Below, piece by piece: positions 34,369 through 43,750 of a DNA stretch of 64,000 nucleotides (its first letter is position 1; each line of letters begins with the position of its first letter). This DNA is from Marimicrobium sp913061115 (GTDB lineage Bacteria > Pseudomonadota > Gammaproteobacteria > Pseudomonadales > Halieaceae): positions 1,550,001-1,614,000 of the forward strand of contig NZ_CP159826.1 in assembly GCF_047729875.1 (NCBI RefSeq). The letters are read 5' to 3'. The notes beneath the pieces are model-generated. The model saw only the letters and a program-made list of their open reading frames with translations. It was not told the origin of the DNA and ran no database searches. Position numbers and translations under genes: made by a program.

Positions 34369-34616
34369 CGAGAGTGCGGAAGGTAGTAGTTAGCGACACA
34401 CTAAGGTACATTAAAATCATCCTCGTTGGACGTCAGAGAGCTTGCTTGCATGCGTAGAAAAAATGTTATTGGCAGGTTCATTAATGCCCAAGGACCGGCT
34501 CCGTCGAGGATGCGCTATCGTTTGATTGACAGTCGAAAATCGGTTCGCCAATTAAACCCTATCACTAGAGATTCCAATCACCCTACGAGTGTGAACACGC
34601 CGATTCGAGTGATCTG

Positions 34617-35618
34617 ATGGACCCCTTAACTCAGGGAGTTTTAGGCGCAACGTTACCGCAGGCAAGCGTCTCTGGTCGTTATGCCGCTAGTGCTGGATTA
34701 CTCGGATTTCTTTCCGGATTGGCGGCAGATCTTGATGTGCTGATTCGGTCTTCAACAGACCCTTTATTGTTTCTCGAGTATCATCGGCAGTTCACTCACT
34801 CGCTGATGTTTGTGCCTTTCGGTGGACTGATTTGCGCTGCGGTGTTGCACTTCGTTATTGGGCGTCGACGTGGCTTGTCATTTCGTCAGACTTGGCTGTT
34901 TTGTACCCTGGGCTACGCGACCCACGCCTTACTGGATGCCTGCACTACTTACGGCACCATGCTGTTCTGGCCTTTTAGCGACGCGCGGATTGCCTGGAAT
35001 ACGATTTCTATTATTGATCCACTGTTCACCATTCCAATACTCATTGGAGTGCTGCTGTCGGCGAGGCGACTCACACCGCTTTTCGCGCGCCTCGCCCTAG
35101 TGTGGGCTCTCGGCTACATGGCTCTGGGGTTATGGCAGCGCAACGAGGCGGTCAGTATGGGCTATATCTTAGCATCCCAGCGGGGACATACACCGACCCG
35201 ACTCGAAGCCAAACCCAGTTTCGGCAATATTCTGGTGTGGAAGACAGTCTATGAAACCGATGACCGCTTTTATGTGGATGCCGTTCGAGCCAGCTTAGCG
35301 CCGCGGGTGTTCTACGGCACATCGGTGCAGAAGCTAGATATACAGCGGGATATCCCCTGGCTGCGTCAAGATTCGCAACAAGCGCGAGATATCGAGCGCT
35401 TTCGTTGGTTCAGCAATGACTACCTTGCACGTTCCCCTGAATTCGGCAATCGGATTATTGATATTCGCTACTCCATGCTTCCCAATGAAGTGGCCCCGCT
35501 ATGGAGTATTCAATTGGACCCGCACGCCAAAGACAACGAGCACGTCATTTATCAAGTGCACCGAGATAGAGGCACGGAAAAAACAGCGCAGCTATGGAAG
35601 ATGCTAAGCGCGCCGTGA
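34617..35618 (+). CDS. membrane-bound metal-dependent hydrolase (DUF457/YdjM-like)
   Basis: This 333-residue protein begins MDPLTQGVLGATLPQA, the usual start of YdjM-like membrane hydrolases. The conserved histidine segments are YHRQFTHSLMF and YATHALLDACTTYGT, with several hydrophobic helices up to about residue 190 and a soluble C-terminus. Its substrate is unknown. It is convergent with the aminotransferase gene, 12 bp apart. Confidence 0.85.
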   Translation: MDPLTQGVLGATLPQASVSGRYAASAGLLGFLSGLAADLDVLIRSSTDPLLFLEYHRQFTHSLMFVPFGGLICAAVLHFVIGRRRGLSFRQTWLFCTLGYATHALLDACTTYGTMLFWPFSDARIAWNTISIIDPLFTIPILIGVLLSARRLTPLFARLALVWALGYMALGLWQRNEAVSMGYILASQRGHTPTRLEAKPSFGNILVWKTVYETDDRFYVDAVRASLAPRVFYGTSVQKLDIQRDIPWLRQDSQQARDIERFRWFSNDYLARSPEFGNRIIDIRYSMLPNEVAPLWSIQLDPHAKDNEHVIYQVHRDRGTEKTAQLWKMLSAP

Positions 35619-35630
35619 TTCCTGGTCCCT

Positions 35631-36812
35631 TTAGGCGCCGTCAAACACCAAGCGGGCTGCCTGAAGTGCTTCTCCGGTAATGATGGGGGCCTGCTGGCGC
35701 TGCAGAATGGTTTCCATTGCGCTGAGGCAAAACACCACATTGCGTTCATTGCTGGCAAACCCCATGAGACCAATACGCCAGGTTTTTCCGGCGAGGCCGC
35801 CCAGTCCTGCGCCAATTTCTAGATCAAACTCGTTCAGCAGGGCAGCGCGCAGAGCCGCATCATCCACGCCTTCAGGGATGATCACTGAATTGAGCTGAGG
35901 CAGGCGATAGTTGGGCGCAACAGCCATAGACAGCCCCATAGCCTCCAAACCCGCTACAAGAGCGCGATGGTTGAGCCAGTGACGAGCCTGCGTCGCCGCG
36001 AGCCCTTCTTCCTGCAACATGAGTAATGATTCATGCAGTGCATAGAGATTGTTGACGGGCGCAGTATGATGGTAGGCGCGTTTGCTTTCGCCACCCCAAT
36101 AGCCCATGACCAGCTGCATATCGAGAAACCAACTTTGTACTTTGTGTTGTCGGTTTTTAATCCGCTGCGCGGCCCTGTCGCTAAAAGTGACGGGAGACAG
36201 TCCAGGCACACATGAAAGGCATTTTTGTGTGCCGGAATACATTGCGTCGACGCCCCACTGATCGACTAATACTTCAATGCCGCCGAGTGAGGTCACCGCA
36301 TCAACAATGGACAGTGCATCGTGACGTGCAGCCAGAGCGCAAAGCGATGCCGCATTACTGGCGACGCCGGTCGATGTTTCTGCGTGGACAAAAGCTAGGA
36401 TGGCAGCATCGGGATGGTTATCGAAAGCGGCTTCTACCTTAGTCAGGCTGACGGGGTCGCCCCACTTGTCCTCTACCATGATTGCGGTACCCCCGCAGCG
36501 CTCGACGTTTTCTTTCATGCGCCCGCCGAATACGCCGTTCTGGCAAACAATAACTTTGTCTCCCGGCGACACTAGATTGACAAAGCACGCTTCCATGCCC
36601 GCTGAACCCGGCGCAGATACAGGCAGCGTAAGCGCGTTATTGGTTTGAAAAGCGAACTGTAGCAGGCTTTTTGTTTCGTCCATTAATTGCACGAACAGTG
36701 GGTCAAGATGCCCAATGGTAGGGCGGGCCAATGCTCCGAGTACGCGAGAAGAGACATCTGAAGGGCCCGGGCCCATCAGCGTGCGCTGTGGCGGAAAGAA
36801 ACTGCTGGTCAT
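35631..36812 (-). CDS. class V aminotransferase (alanine/serine-glyoxylate type)
   Basis: This 393-residue PLP enzyme has NLVSPGDKVIVCQNGVFG, HAETSTGV and the PLP-binding Lys197 in DAMYSGTQKCLS. This matches alanine-glyoxylate, serine-glyoxylate or serine-pyruvate aminotransferases. I prefer ATG 36812 over the TTG two codons earlier. A 9-bp inverted repeat lies about 85 bp upstream of the start. Confidence 0.9.
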   Translation of the reverse strand: MTSSFFPPQRTLMGPGPSDVSSRVLGALARPTIGHLDPLFVQLMDETKSLLQFAFQTNNALTLPVSAPGSAGMEACFVNLVSPGDKVIVCQNGVFGGRMKENVERCGGTAIMVEDKWGDPVSLTKVEAAFDNHPDAAILAFVHAETSTGVASNAASLCALAARHDALSIVDAVTSLGGIEVLVDQWGVDAMYSGTQKCLSCVPGLSPVTFSDRAAQRIKNRQHKVQSWFLDMQLVMGYWGGESKRAYHHTAPVNNLYALHESLLMLQEEGLAATQARHWLNHRALVAGLEAMGLSMAVAPNYRLPQLNSVIIPEGVDDAALRAALLNEFDLEIGAGLGGLAGKTWRIGLMGFASNERNVVFCLSAMETILQRQQAPIITGEALQAARLVFDGA

Positions 36813-36895
36813 CGACAATATGCTCCATGAAAAAAGACAGAGCTAAACGGTAGCAGATTTTACGGCCAAGCTTAAGTTGGCTGGAGAAATTGTGC

Positions 36896-36927
36896 GTATT
36901 TACCCGTGTGATACCGGTGGTAAATAC
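36896..36927. promoter_or_regulatory. inverted repeat upstream of the aminotransferase gene
   Basis: GTATTTACC (36896-36904) and GGTAAATAC (36919-36927) form a perfect 9-bp inverted repeat with a 14-bp spacer. This is suitable for a dimeric regulator bound on one face of DNA. No T-run follows, so a terminator is less likely. Confidence 0.4.
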
Positions 36928-37034
36928 CCCAATAAGCCGGCTAGCGTTCCTTAATGCGTCCGCATGGCGTGCCGACCTGCATCGCTATGGAAATAGCGTA
37001 AAGCATATTTTCCTGAACAGAACGAAGCGGGCCT

Positions 37035-37931
37035 TTAGCGCTTTGCTAGCAGCTCGCAGAGACCGTCGATCTCACAAAGGTCGGCCGTGGCCGGCACCAT
37101 GAAAAGCTCTTCGCAACCGGCGGCTTCAGCATTATCAAGCGCGGCTAGTATGCTGTCAGCGGAGCTGCGGTGTACCGATTCAGCCATCATGGTGGCAATC
37201 TCTGGCCCGGAGATTGACAAGTACTCATAGACATAGTCATAGAGCTTTTGTTGGCCATTTTCAGCCAGCGTGTACCAAAAGCCGCCCATTCGATAGGGTA
37301 TTTGTTCGCGACCTGCTCGCTCCCATGCAGCATCGGCCATGGCAAAGGTGCGGCTTAATTCTACTTCCTCACCGTTTCCAGACCAGGCATAGAGGCCGTC
37401 AGCCCACTGTGCGCAGCGTTCAATGCTTTTAGGTCCCATCGCGCCGGCTAACATTCGAGGTGCTTGGGCCCATGTTGGGGTAGGGCCTATCATGCCGCCG
37501 CCGTCAACAATTTCATCGCCACGCCATACGGCACGCATTTCTTCTACCTGACGATCCATTCTGCCATAGCGCCCGTGGAATTTAGCGCCCACGGCTTCGT
37601 AGTCTTTGGTTCGTCCGCCATAGCCGACAGAGATATTCCTTACCCTGCCGCCTGACAATATGTCCAGTGTGGCCAGTTCTTTGGCAACCCGAGTGGCGTT
37701 GTGCATGGGCAAGACGTAGAGTGTGGGCGTTATCTCGACCCGGGTCGTAGCCATCGCTGCACATGCCAACAACACGCGCATATCAAAGGTTGGCCCATGA
37801 ACCCGCTCGCCGCAGGAGACTGCGTGAAATGGGCCATCGTCGATTGCCTTGAACCAGGCCAGATAGTCTTCGCGGTTCAGGCCGGCTTTCATATAGGGTA
37901 AACAGATGCCGATTTTCATGGTCGATGGCAT
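37035..37931 (-). CDS. luciferase-like (LLM) flavin-dependent oxidoreductase
   Basis: This 298-residue TIM-barrel LLM-family protein has motifs such as TRVEITPTLYVLPMHNATRV, LSGGRVRNISVGYGG and a late GCEELFMVPATAD. It should use FMN or F420; the cofactor cannot be decided here. ATG 37919 (MKIGICLPY) is an alternative start four codons in. It is divergent from another LLM gene with about 200 bp between them. Confidence 0.82.
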   Translation of the reverse strand: MPSTMKIGICLPYMKAGLNREDYLAWFKAIDDGPFHAVSCGERVHGPTFDMRVLLACAAMATTRVEITPTLYVLPMHNATRVAKELATLDILSGGRVRNISVGYGGRTKDYEAVGAKFHGRYGRMDRQVEEMRAVWRGDEIVDGGGMIGPTPTWAQAPRMLAGAMGPKSIERCAQWADGLYAWSGNGEEVELSRTFAMADAAWERAGREQIPYRMGGFWYTLAENGQQKLYDYVYEYLSISGPEIATMMAESVHRSSADSILAALDNAEAAGCEELFMVPATADLCEIDGLCELLAKR

Positions 37932-38130
37932 TAACGTGTTGCCTCTTTAACAGTGGACTGCATATATAGACTCCCAGTTTATCCCACTTCTTAGCTCAGC
38001 CTGTTCAGTATGCTGAACCGCTGCTATATTGCGAGGCTCTATTGCAGACGGCATTTGGTCAAGCAGCATGATTAGTGTAACTTTGCCGCGCTCGTAACAC
38101 ACAAATATGACTCTTTCAGGTGAACTCAGC

Positions 38131-39141
38131 ATGAAAATTGATGGCCCGTTCTACGCACAACTTGGCGACGCTGCAAGCGAGGCTCGACGCCTGTCGGAAA
38201 TTGGTTATGACGGGGTCTATACACTCGAAGGCAGTTGGGATCCGTTCTACCCGCTGGTGATGGCAGCAGAGCATGCGCCAGAGCTTGATATTGCCACCGG
38301 TATCGCCGTTGCTTTCCCCCGAAATCCGATGCACCTCGCTTATCAAGCCTGGGATTTGCAAAAATTTAGTAACGGGAAATTTTTATTGGGCATTGGCTCA
38401 CAAATAAAACCGCATATCGAAAAGCGATTTGGTGTGGATTTTAGTCCCCCCGCCGCGCGTATGCGAGAATATATTCAAGCGCTGAAAGCGATTTTTGATT
38501 GCTGGCAGAACGGCAGCAAACTTGACTTTCATGGCAAATATTTTCGTCACACCTTAATGACACCGATGTTTAACCCTGGGCCTCTTGAATGTGGCGTTCC
38601 ACCAGTATTGCTGGGAGCACTGGGCCCCCTGATGACGCAAGTAGCCGGTGAAGTGGCCGATGGGTTGATTGTTCATCCGTTCAACAGTATGCCTTTTCTC
38701 ACCGATCACGCGCTGCCGGCAGTGCATAAAGGGCTAGCAAAATCCGGTCGTGAGCGCAGCGATTTTATTCTGCAGATTAACGCCATTGTGATTACAGGAG
38801 AGACCGAAGAAGCGCGTGCTGTTGCCACGGAAAGTGTCAAAGGTCTACTCGGATTTTATGCATCCACACCCGCCTACAGGCCACCTATGGAGGCGGTTGG
38901 GTATGGTGATTTGCAGCCGGAATTAAACCGTTTGTCGAAGGAAGGCCGCTGGGACGAACTGGGCTCTTATATTGATCAGACGTTTCTAGAGGCTTTCGCC
39001 ACCATTGGCAAGCCTGAAGAAATTGCCGGCAAGCTACGCCAGAAGTATGGCAAGGAGGCTGACCGACTAGCCATCTATGCACCTTATGGAGCGCCGGACG
39101 CCATGTGGGCGTCTATTATCGCCGAGCTTAAAGCAGGCTGA
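38131..39141 (+). CDS. LLM-family oxidoreductase (TIGR03617-like, F420-type)
   Basis: This 336-residue LLM protein starts at MKIDGPFYAQ. It matches the pattern I know for the TIGR03617 family (predicted F420-dependent): AAEHAPELDIATGIAVAFPR, MHLAYQAWDLQKFSNGKFLL, GIGSQIKPHIEKRFG, AGEVADGLIVHPFNS. Few gammaproteobacteria make F420, so FMN use is also possible. The substrate is unknown. Confidence 0.82.
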   Translation: MKIDGPFYAQLGDAASEARRLSEIGYDGVYTLEGSWDPFYPLVMAAEHAPELDIATGIAVAFPRNPMHLAYQAWDLQKFSNGKFLLGIGSQIKPHIEKRFGVDFSPPAARMREYIQALKAIFDCWQNGSKLDFHGKYFRHTLMTPMFNPGPLECGVPPVLLGALGPLMTQVAGEVADGLIVHPFNSMPFLTDHALPAVHKGLAKSGRERSDFILQINAIVITGETEEARAVATESVKGLLGFYASTPAYRPPMEAVGYGDLQPELNRLSKEGRWDELGSYIDQTFLEAFATIGKPEEIAGKLRQKYGKEADRLAIYAPYGAPDAMWASIIAELKAG

Positions 39142-39264
39142 TTAGGATGGTGTGCGGCCGCTGTCCTTTTTTACAGCGGGGTTGGGTTGCGCCTCAATAT
39201 TTTGGGGCATTATTCGCCGGGCACTCGCCCACATGGAATGCCTTAGGGTACACTCCACGCCCAT

Positions 39265-39987
39265 ATGAATAGATCTCTTACACCATTGTCTACTACGGTT
39301 ACATTTTTTGTGGTGTGTATACTGTTGTCTGGCTGCGCCAGCGCCCCAGTAGAGAAGCCTCGATTGCAGCGCGAAAATTTGCAAGCAGTAGATTTTAGCG
39401 GGTCTTGGGAAATGGATTATAGCCTCAGTGATAGCACTCAGGACAAACTGGATGTAATGGCGCGCGACTTGAACCGACAGGCACAGCGACGCGCCCAGAG
39501 CGAGGGTCGTCGACGACCTGCAGGCGCAGAGATGATGGTCAGAAACAGCGCAGGGCCCAACAGCGGTTCCTCCGTCCTTGGACTGGCCCGAATGGCGGAC
39601 CTCATCACACAATCGCCTCTGTTAGAAATTCATCAGGACACGCACAAAATCAGTGTGAAACGCGAAGAAGACTTTTCTTTGACCTGTGAATTCTATCCGG
39701 GTGAAATGCATAAGGTAGAAACCCCTTTTGGCACCGAAATTTGCGGCTGGAATGGACATCAACTGGTGTTCGAGTTGCGACTGCCCGAGGGGCTGAGTAT
39801 CCAGCATATAATAACAATGGGTGCTGCGGGGCAAAAACTGCTTATTGCGACCACCGTGGTGTCTAGCCAGGTGTCCTTTCCGTTTTCACTTAACCGGGTC
39901 TATAACCGATTCGAACCTGGCGAGAGTGGTTTTCAATGTCAAGAAACGTTGACCAGAGGCAGGGTATGTACGACCGAATCGCGTTAA
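39265..39987 (+). CDS. predicted lipoprotein of unknown function
   Basis: This 240-residue protein has a lipoprotein signal (TVTFFVVCILLSGCASAP, lipobox LSGC). A phrase FSGSWEMDYSLSDSTQDKLD follows, then a basic low-complexity stretch (RQAQRRAQSEGRRRP) and a beta-rich C-terminus. I do not recognise the family. The FxGxWxxD phrase recalls lipocalin-like or copper-binding beta-barrel lipoproteins but is not diagnostic. The next gene starts inside its last 22 bases. Confidence 0.75.
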   Translation: MNRSLTPLSTTVTFFVVCILLSGCASAPVEKPRLQRENLQAVDFSGSWEMDYSLSDSTQDKLDVMARDLNRQAQRRAQSEGRRRPAGAEMMVRNSAGPNSGSSVLGLARMADLITQSPLLEIHQDTHKISVKREEDFSLTCEFYPGEMHKVETPFGTEICGWNGHQLVFELRLPEGLSIQHIITMGAAGQKLLIATTVVSSQVSFPFSLNRVYNRFEPGESGFQCQETLTRGRVCTTESR

Positions 39988-41069
39988 TGCTATCTCAGGC
40001 GCGGCGGGTAGTGAGCGTCGATGGCACGGTGTTGTGCGCTGCATTATTAATGGTGGCCGGGACTGTTAGCGCCGCATCAACACAGCAAGGTGGGCTTGTT
40101 GATGTCGGTCTAGTGGTGTTTGATCCGGGTATTCCAGCGGATCAATCGACCCACAGTCAACGGGGTATTTTTCCGGAAATTCGTAAGGCTGAGGCCAAAT
40201 ATATGCCAGTCGTATTGCGGCAGGTGCTGATTGAGTCAGGCGATTGGGGCGTTGTACGGGTGCTGCCGGAGGTGCTCGATTCGTCAGAGCTGTTGGTCAC
40301 TGGCACCATATTGCAGTCCGATGGCCTGCGTCTCCAGTTGCAAATCAATGCCCGCGATGCCAGCGGTGTGGAATGGCTGAACCGGGTTTATTCTGGCTCG
40401 ACAAGGTCCACAGATTATCCCGTAAGCCTGCCAGGAGACCCCTATCTGGGACTCTATCAGCAAATCGCCGATGACCTTGTCGCCGTGCGCCGACAAAAAA
40501 GCGCAAAGCAGTTGGCGACGATACGAGACATTGCCCTCATGCGATATGCCATTCAATTGGCGCCTACGGTGTTCGCATCGTATTTGACGGAAATGCCCCA
40601 GGGACAGTATGTGTTATTGCGTTTTCCGGCAGAGGGTGATCCCATGTTGGCTCGCGTTATCCGAATTAGAAACCAGGAATATCTGTTTATTGACACGGTC
40701 GATGAACAATATGAGCATCTCAGTGAGGAGATGGCCCCCACCTATAATTTGTGGCGTCAGTACGGCGCCGAGCAAGCGATCTATCAGGGTGAATACAAGG
40801 AACGCGTGGCTAACAGAGGCGTTCAGGGTCGCCGAGGATCTTTTACTGCACTTGAGCAAAGCTATAACACGTACAAGTGGTCGAAGATTCACGAGCAGGA
40901 TCTCGGTGAATTGGCGCTGGGCTTTAACAATGAGGTTGCGCCTACGGTAATGGATGTCAGTGGTGCCGTCGTTGAACTCAGCGGCACATTGGACTCCCAG
41001 TACTCTGAGTGGCGCGACATCTTGCAACGTATCTTTACGCTGGAGACGGGCTTGCCCCCGGCGTCCTGA
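39966..41069 (+). CDS. exported protein of unknown function
   Basis: This is a predicted 367-residue protein from ATG 39966 (AGAGGCAGGGT upstream), with a signal-like segment GTVLCAALLMVAGTVSAAS. It shows VGLVVFDPGIP, a probable beta domain with LLVTGTILQSDGLRLQLQIN, and a helical C-terminal part. It overlaps the lipoprotein gene by 22 bp, so the two probably act together in the envelope. An upstream ATG at 39936 would bury the signal. The family is unrecognised. Confidence 0.75.
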   Translation: MYDRIALMLSQARRVVSVDGTVLCAALLMVAGTVSAASTQQGGLVDVGLVVFDPGIPADQSTHSQRGIFPEIRKAEAKYMPVVLRQVLIESGDWGVVRVLPEVLDSSELLVTGTILQSDGLRLQLQINARDASGVEWLNRVYSGSTRSTDYPVSLPGDPYLGLYQQIADDLVAVRRQKSAKQLATIRDIALMRYAIQLAPTVFASYLTEMPQGQYVLLRFPAEGDPMLARVIRIRNQEYLFIDTVDEQYEHLSEEMAPTYNLWRQYGAEQAIYQGEYKERVANRGVQGRRGSFTALEQSYNTYKWSKIHEQDLGELALGFNNEVAPTVMDVSGAVVELSGTLDSQYSEWRDILQRIFTLETGLPPAS

Positions 41070-41184
41070 CTTCTGCTATGCTGCGCTTCTGGCGGGGAGA
41101 GACGCACGCGAGACCGCAGCGGTGTCCACCGCCATTGTAAAAAAACAGTTAGCCTCCGTTTGATAACACATTGATTGGGTACTC

Positions 41185-43353
41185 GTGAGTAACGCTGATA
41201 GTCATTCCTGGTTCGCCACATGCCCCAAAGGTTTGGAGTCACTCCTAGCGGTTGAATTGGGCTCTCTCGGTGCCGACAGTACGCGAGAGACTGTGGCGGG
41301 CGTCTATTTTACTGGTCCGAGCGCGCTGGCCTACCGAGCCTGTCTCTGGTCGCGGCTCGCTAACCGTATTCTTTGGCCGCTAGCGCAATTGGACGCCACT
41401 GACGGGGATATCTTTTATCAGGGTATGAAGGACATCAAGTGGGGCGGTGTGTTTGATTCAAACAAAACCATCGCGATTGATTTCTCTGGAGAAAACCGCA
41501 ACATTCGCAATACGCAGTTTGGCGCCCAGCGCAGCAAGGATGCAATTGTTGACTGGTTTGTGGCCACGGGTGCGCCACGGCCGTCAGTGGATCGAGTAAA
41601 CCCTGATGTGCGGCTGAATGTACGTTTGGTGCGCGATCGTGCCCACCTGTCGATTGACCTCTCTGGCGGCAGCCTGCATCAACGCGGTTATCGCTTACAA
41701 TCGGGTGTCGCGCCTCTGAAGGAGAATCTGGCTGCGGCAGTATTATTGCGCGCTGACTGGCCGGGTATTGCCGCGCGCGGTGGTGCGCTCATCGATCCTA
41801 TGTGCGGTTCGGCAACCTTATTGCTCGAGGGCGCCATGATGTCTGCTGATATCGCCCCGGGCCTAGGACGCAAAGGCTTCGGCTTTGAACATCTGCTGAT
41901 GCATGATGCTGCGCAGTGGGGGGCTATTTTTAGCGATGCAAAAAGCCGGGCGGAGCGGGGCAGGGCCGCACAGTTACCAGAAATTCGCGGCTACGACTGG
42001 GATCCTGCGGTGATTCGTCGTGCGCAGGAAAACATTGCGCGAGTAGGGCTTGAGAATGTGGTTCGAGTGAGTTGCAAACCTGTCTCCGAATTGACAAAAC
42101 CCACTCACCGGCCATTACCGATTGGCTTGCTGGTGTGCAATCCGCCTTACGGTGAACGCATTGGCGATAAGGAACAACTCGCGGGGCTTTACAGGCAATT
42201 GGGCGAGGCCATGTTAAACGAGTTTCCGGGTTGGCAGGCCGCCGTGTTGACCTCGGACCTCGATCTGGGCAAAGCAACGGGCCTGCGCAGTTACAAACGC
42301 TATGCACTCTATAACGGCGCCATCGCTGCCAGTCTTCTGCTGTTTGATCTGTGTGTTAATGAACTACGCGAGATGGGAAGAAGTCAGGTGGATGCTGAAA
42401 CGCCGCCGCCCCTCACTGAGGGTGCGACGATGTTTGCCAATCGTGTCGTTAAAAATCGCAAGCGACTTTCTTCCTGGGTGAAGCGTGAGAAAATTGACTG
42501 CTATCGTGTCTACGATGCAGATATGCCAGAGTATTCTGTGGCAGTGGATATTTATGGTGAGCATGTTCACGTCGCTGAATATCAGGCACCCAAAAACGTA
42601 TCGGTGGAAGCCGCTGAGCGCCGTTTAGATGAGATTCGCTCTGCGCTGCCTGCAGCACTGGGCGTTGATGCTGAAAAGATTATCTACAAGCAGCGTAGTC
42701 GTCAGCGCGGAGCAGAACAGTACACCAAGCGGGATAGCCAAGGTGAGTTGCTGACGGTCACAGAGGGCCAGGCAAAACTGCTGGTGAACCTCAGCGATTA
42801 CCTCGATACCGGTTTGTTCCTCGATCACCGTCCGTTACGATTACGCATTGGCCAGGAAGCCGCGGGTAAGGATTTCCTCAATCTGTTTTGTTATACCGGC
42901 AGTGTAACGGTGCATGCCGCTCTTGGCGGAGCGCAGTCCACGACGAGCATCGATCTGTCGAAAACGTATCTCACTTGGTTGGGTAAAAATCTGGCCGTGA
43001 ACCAACTTGATGAGCGCTGCAACACTGTGATTCGTGAAGATTGTCAATCTTGGCTGACGCTGGCGCGTGGTCGTTACGATTTAATTCTGCTCGACCCTCC
43101 GTCGTTTTCTAATTCAAAGGCGATGACAGAGAGCTTTGATGTGCAGCGCGATCACCCGCAACTCGTGCGCATGAGCATGGGCGTATTACGCGATGAGGGA
43201 AAGCTGTATTTCTCCAATAATCGACGCGGTTTTATTTTGGATGCGTCTTTGCAGGAAGAGTTTCTCTGTGAAGATATCACCGAAAAAACGCTACCACCCG
43301 ACTACCAACGTAAGCGCAAAATGCATTGCTGCTGGTTAATCAGTCATAAATAA
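41185..43353 (+). CDS. rlmL: 23S rRNA G2445/G2069 methyltransferase RlmKL
   Basis: This 722-residue fused methyltransferase starts at GTG 41185. A THUMP domain at about 45-155 leads to the first SAM domain (LIDPMCGSATLLLEGAM, catalytic VCNPPYGERIGD). The second SAM domain is near residues 500-720 (FLNLFCYTGSVTVHAAL, ILLDPPSFSNS). The first half makes N2-methyl-G2445 and the second m7G2069. It is slightly longer than the E. coli enzyme (702). Confidence 0.95.
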   Translation: MSNADSHSWFATCPKGLESLLAVELGSLGADSTRETVAGVYFTGPSALAYRACLWSRLANRILWPLAQLDATDGDIFYQGMKDIKWGGVFDSNKTIAIDFSGENRNIRNTQFGAQRSKDAIVDWFVATGAPRPSVDRVNPDVRLNVRLVRDRAHLSIDLSGGSLHQRGYRLQSGVAPLKENLAAAVLLRADWPGIAARGGALIDPMCGSATLLLEGAMMSADIAPGLGRKGFGFEHLLMHDAAQWGAIFSDAKSRAERGRAAQLPEIRGYDWDPAVIRRAQENIARVGLENVVRVSCKPVSELTKPTHRPLPIGLLVCNPPYGERIGDKEQLAGLYRQLGEAMLNEFPGWQAAVLTSDLDLGKATGLRSYKRYALYNGAIAASLLLFDLCVNELREMGRSQVDAETPPPLTEGATMFANRVVKNRKRLSSWVKREKIDCYRVYDADMPEYSVAVDIYGEHVHVAEYQAPKNVSVEAAERRLDEIRSALPAALGVDAEKIIYKQRSRQRGAEQYTKRDSQGELLTVTEGQAKLLVNLSDYLDTGLFLDHRPLRLRIGQEAAGKDFLNLFCYTGSVTVHAALGGAQSTTSIDLSKTYLTWLGKNLAVNQLDERCNTVIREDCQSWLTLARGRYDLILLDPPSFSNSKAMTESFDVQRDHPQLVRMSMGVLRDEGKLYFSNNRRGFILDASLQEEFLCEDITEKTLPPDYQRKRKMHCCWLISHK

Positions 43354-43395
43354 AGGCGTTTGATGCTTGTAGTGGCCAAGTTTTTCTGCTTAACG

Positions 43396-43404
43396 ATATC
43401 CACA
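43396..43404 (+). promoter_or_regulatory. DnaA-box-like nonamer (8/9)
   Basis: ATATCCACA differs from the strong DnaA box TTATCCACA at the first base only. Confidence 0.35.
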
Positions 43405-43409
43405 AAATG

Positions 43410-43433
43410 GATTCAATTCTTCTGAATCTTTTT
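43410..43433 (+). terminator. weak rho-independent terminator after rlmL
   Basis: A GATTCA/TGAATC stem with a seven-base loop is followed by five T residues. The stem is short and AT-rich, so efficiency is doubtful. Confidence 0.4.
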
Positions 43434-43575
43434 CTTGTCCTCGTGCGGAGCTACAAAAAAATCATAAGTTATTGATTTAAAATAAAAAATAGTATTCTTC
43501 ATTTCGTCTGCGCTGCTGTTTCAGAGGCCACAAACGACGCGTACATGGGGGATAGAATGGCCTCTGTCCCCAATG

Positions 43576-43601
43576 TTATCCACAGAATATGTTGTGGATA
43601 A
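43576..43601. promoter_or_regulatory. pair of perfect inverted DnaA boxes
   Basis: TTATCCACA (43576-43584) and TGTGGATAA (43593-43601) are both exact matches to the consensus DnaA box, in opposite orientation, 8 bp apart. The arms extend to 10 bp (GTTATCCACA/TGTGGATAAC), so an RNA hairpin is also possible. Confidence 0.5.
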
Positions 43602-43750
43602 CTTCTTTTGGCACACCGTATTGCCACGCTTTTCCTAGGGGATGGAGCCGTCGCGATGCCTGTTTTCTAGACTGCCTTTAGGCACCGAGACATGACACAG
43701 GGTTAGGGCTGTGTTCAAATCGCGCTGTCGATTCCGCATAGTGCCCTATT

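Larger units (their letters stand above)
43354..43750. other. 397-bp intergenic region with DnaA-box-like sites
   Basis: No gene is visible here. It holds a weak terminator after rlmL, an AT-rich block (43454-43504), a 9-bp inverted repeat CAGAGGCCA/TGGCCTCTG (43522-43566), and three DnaA-box-like nonamers annotated separately. Base composition is clearly more AT-rich than the flanking genes. Confidence 0.6.

Noticed and set aside
34426..34617. 63-residue open frame upstream of the DUF457 gene
   Set aside because: No ribosome site, no recognisable motif and an irregular basic composition; it looks like a chance frame in the 248-bp gap.
43354..43750. Chromosomal replication origin
   Set aside because: Only two to three DnaA boxes, no dnaA/dnaN/gidA/parAB neighbours; kept as a DnaA-box cluster only.
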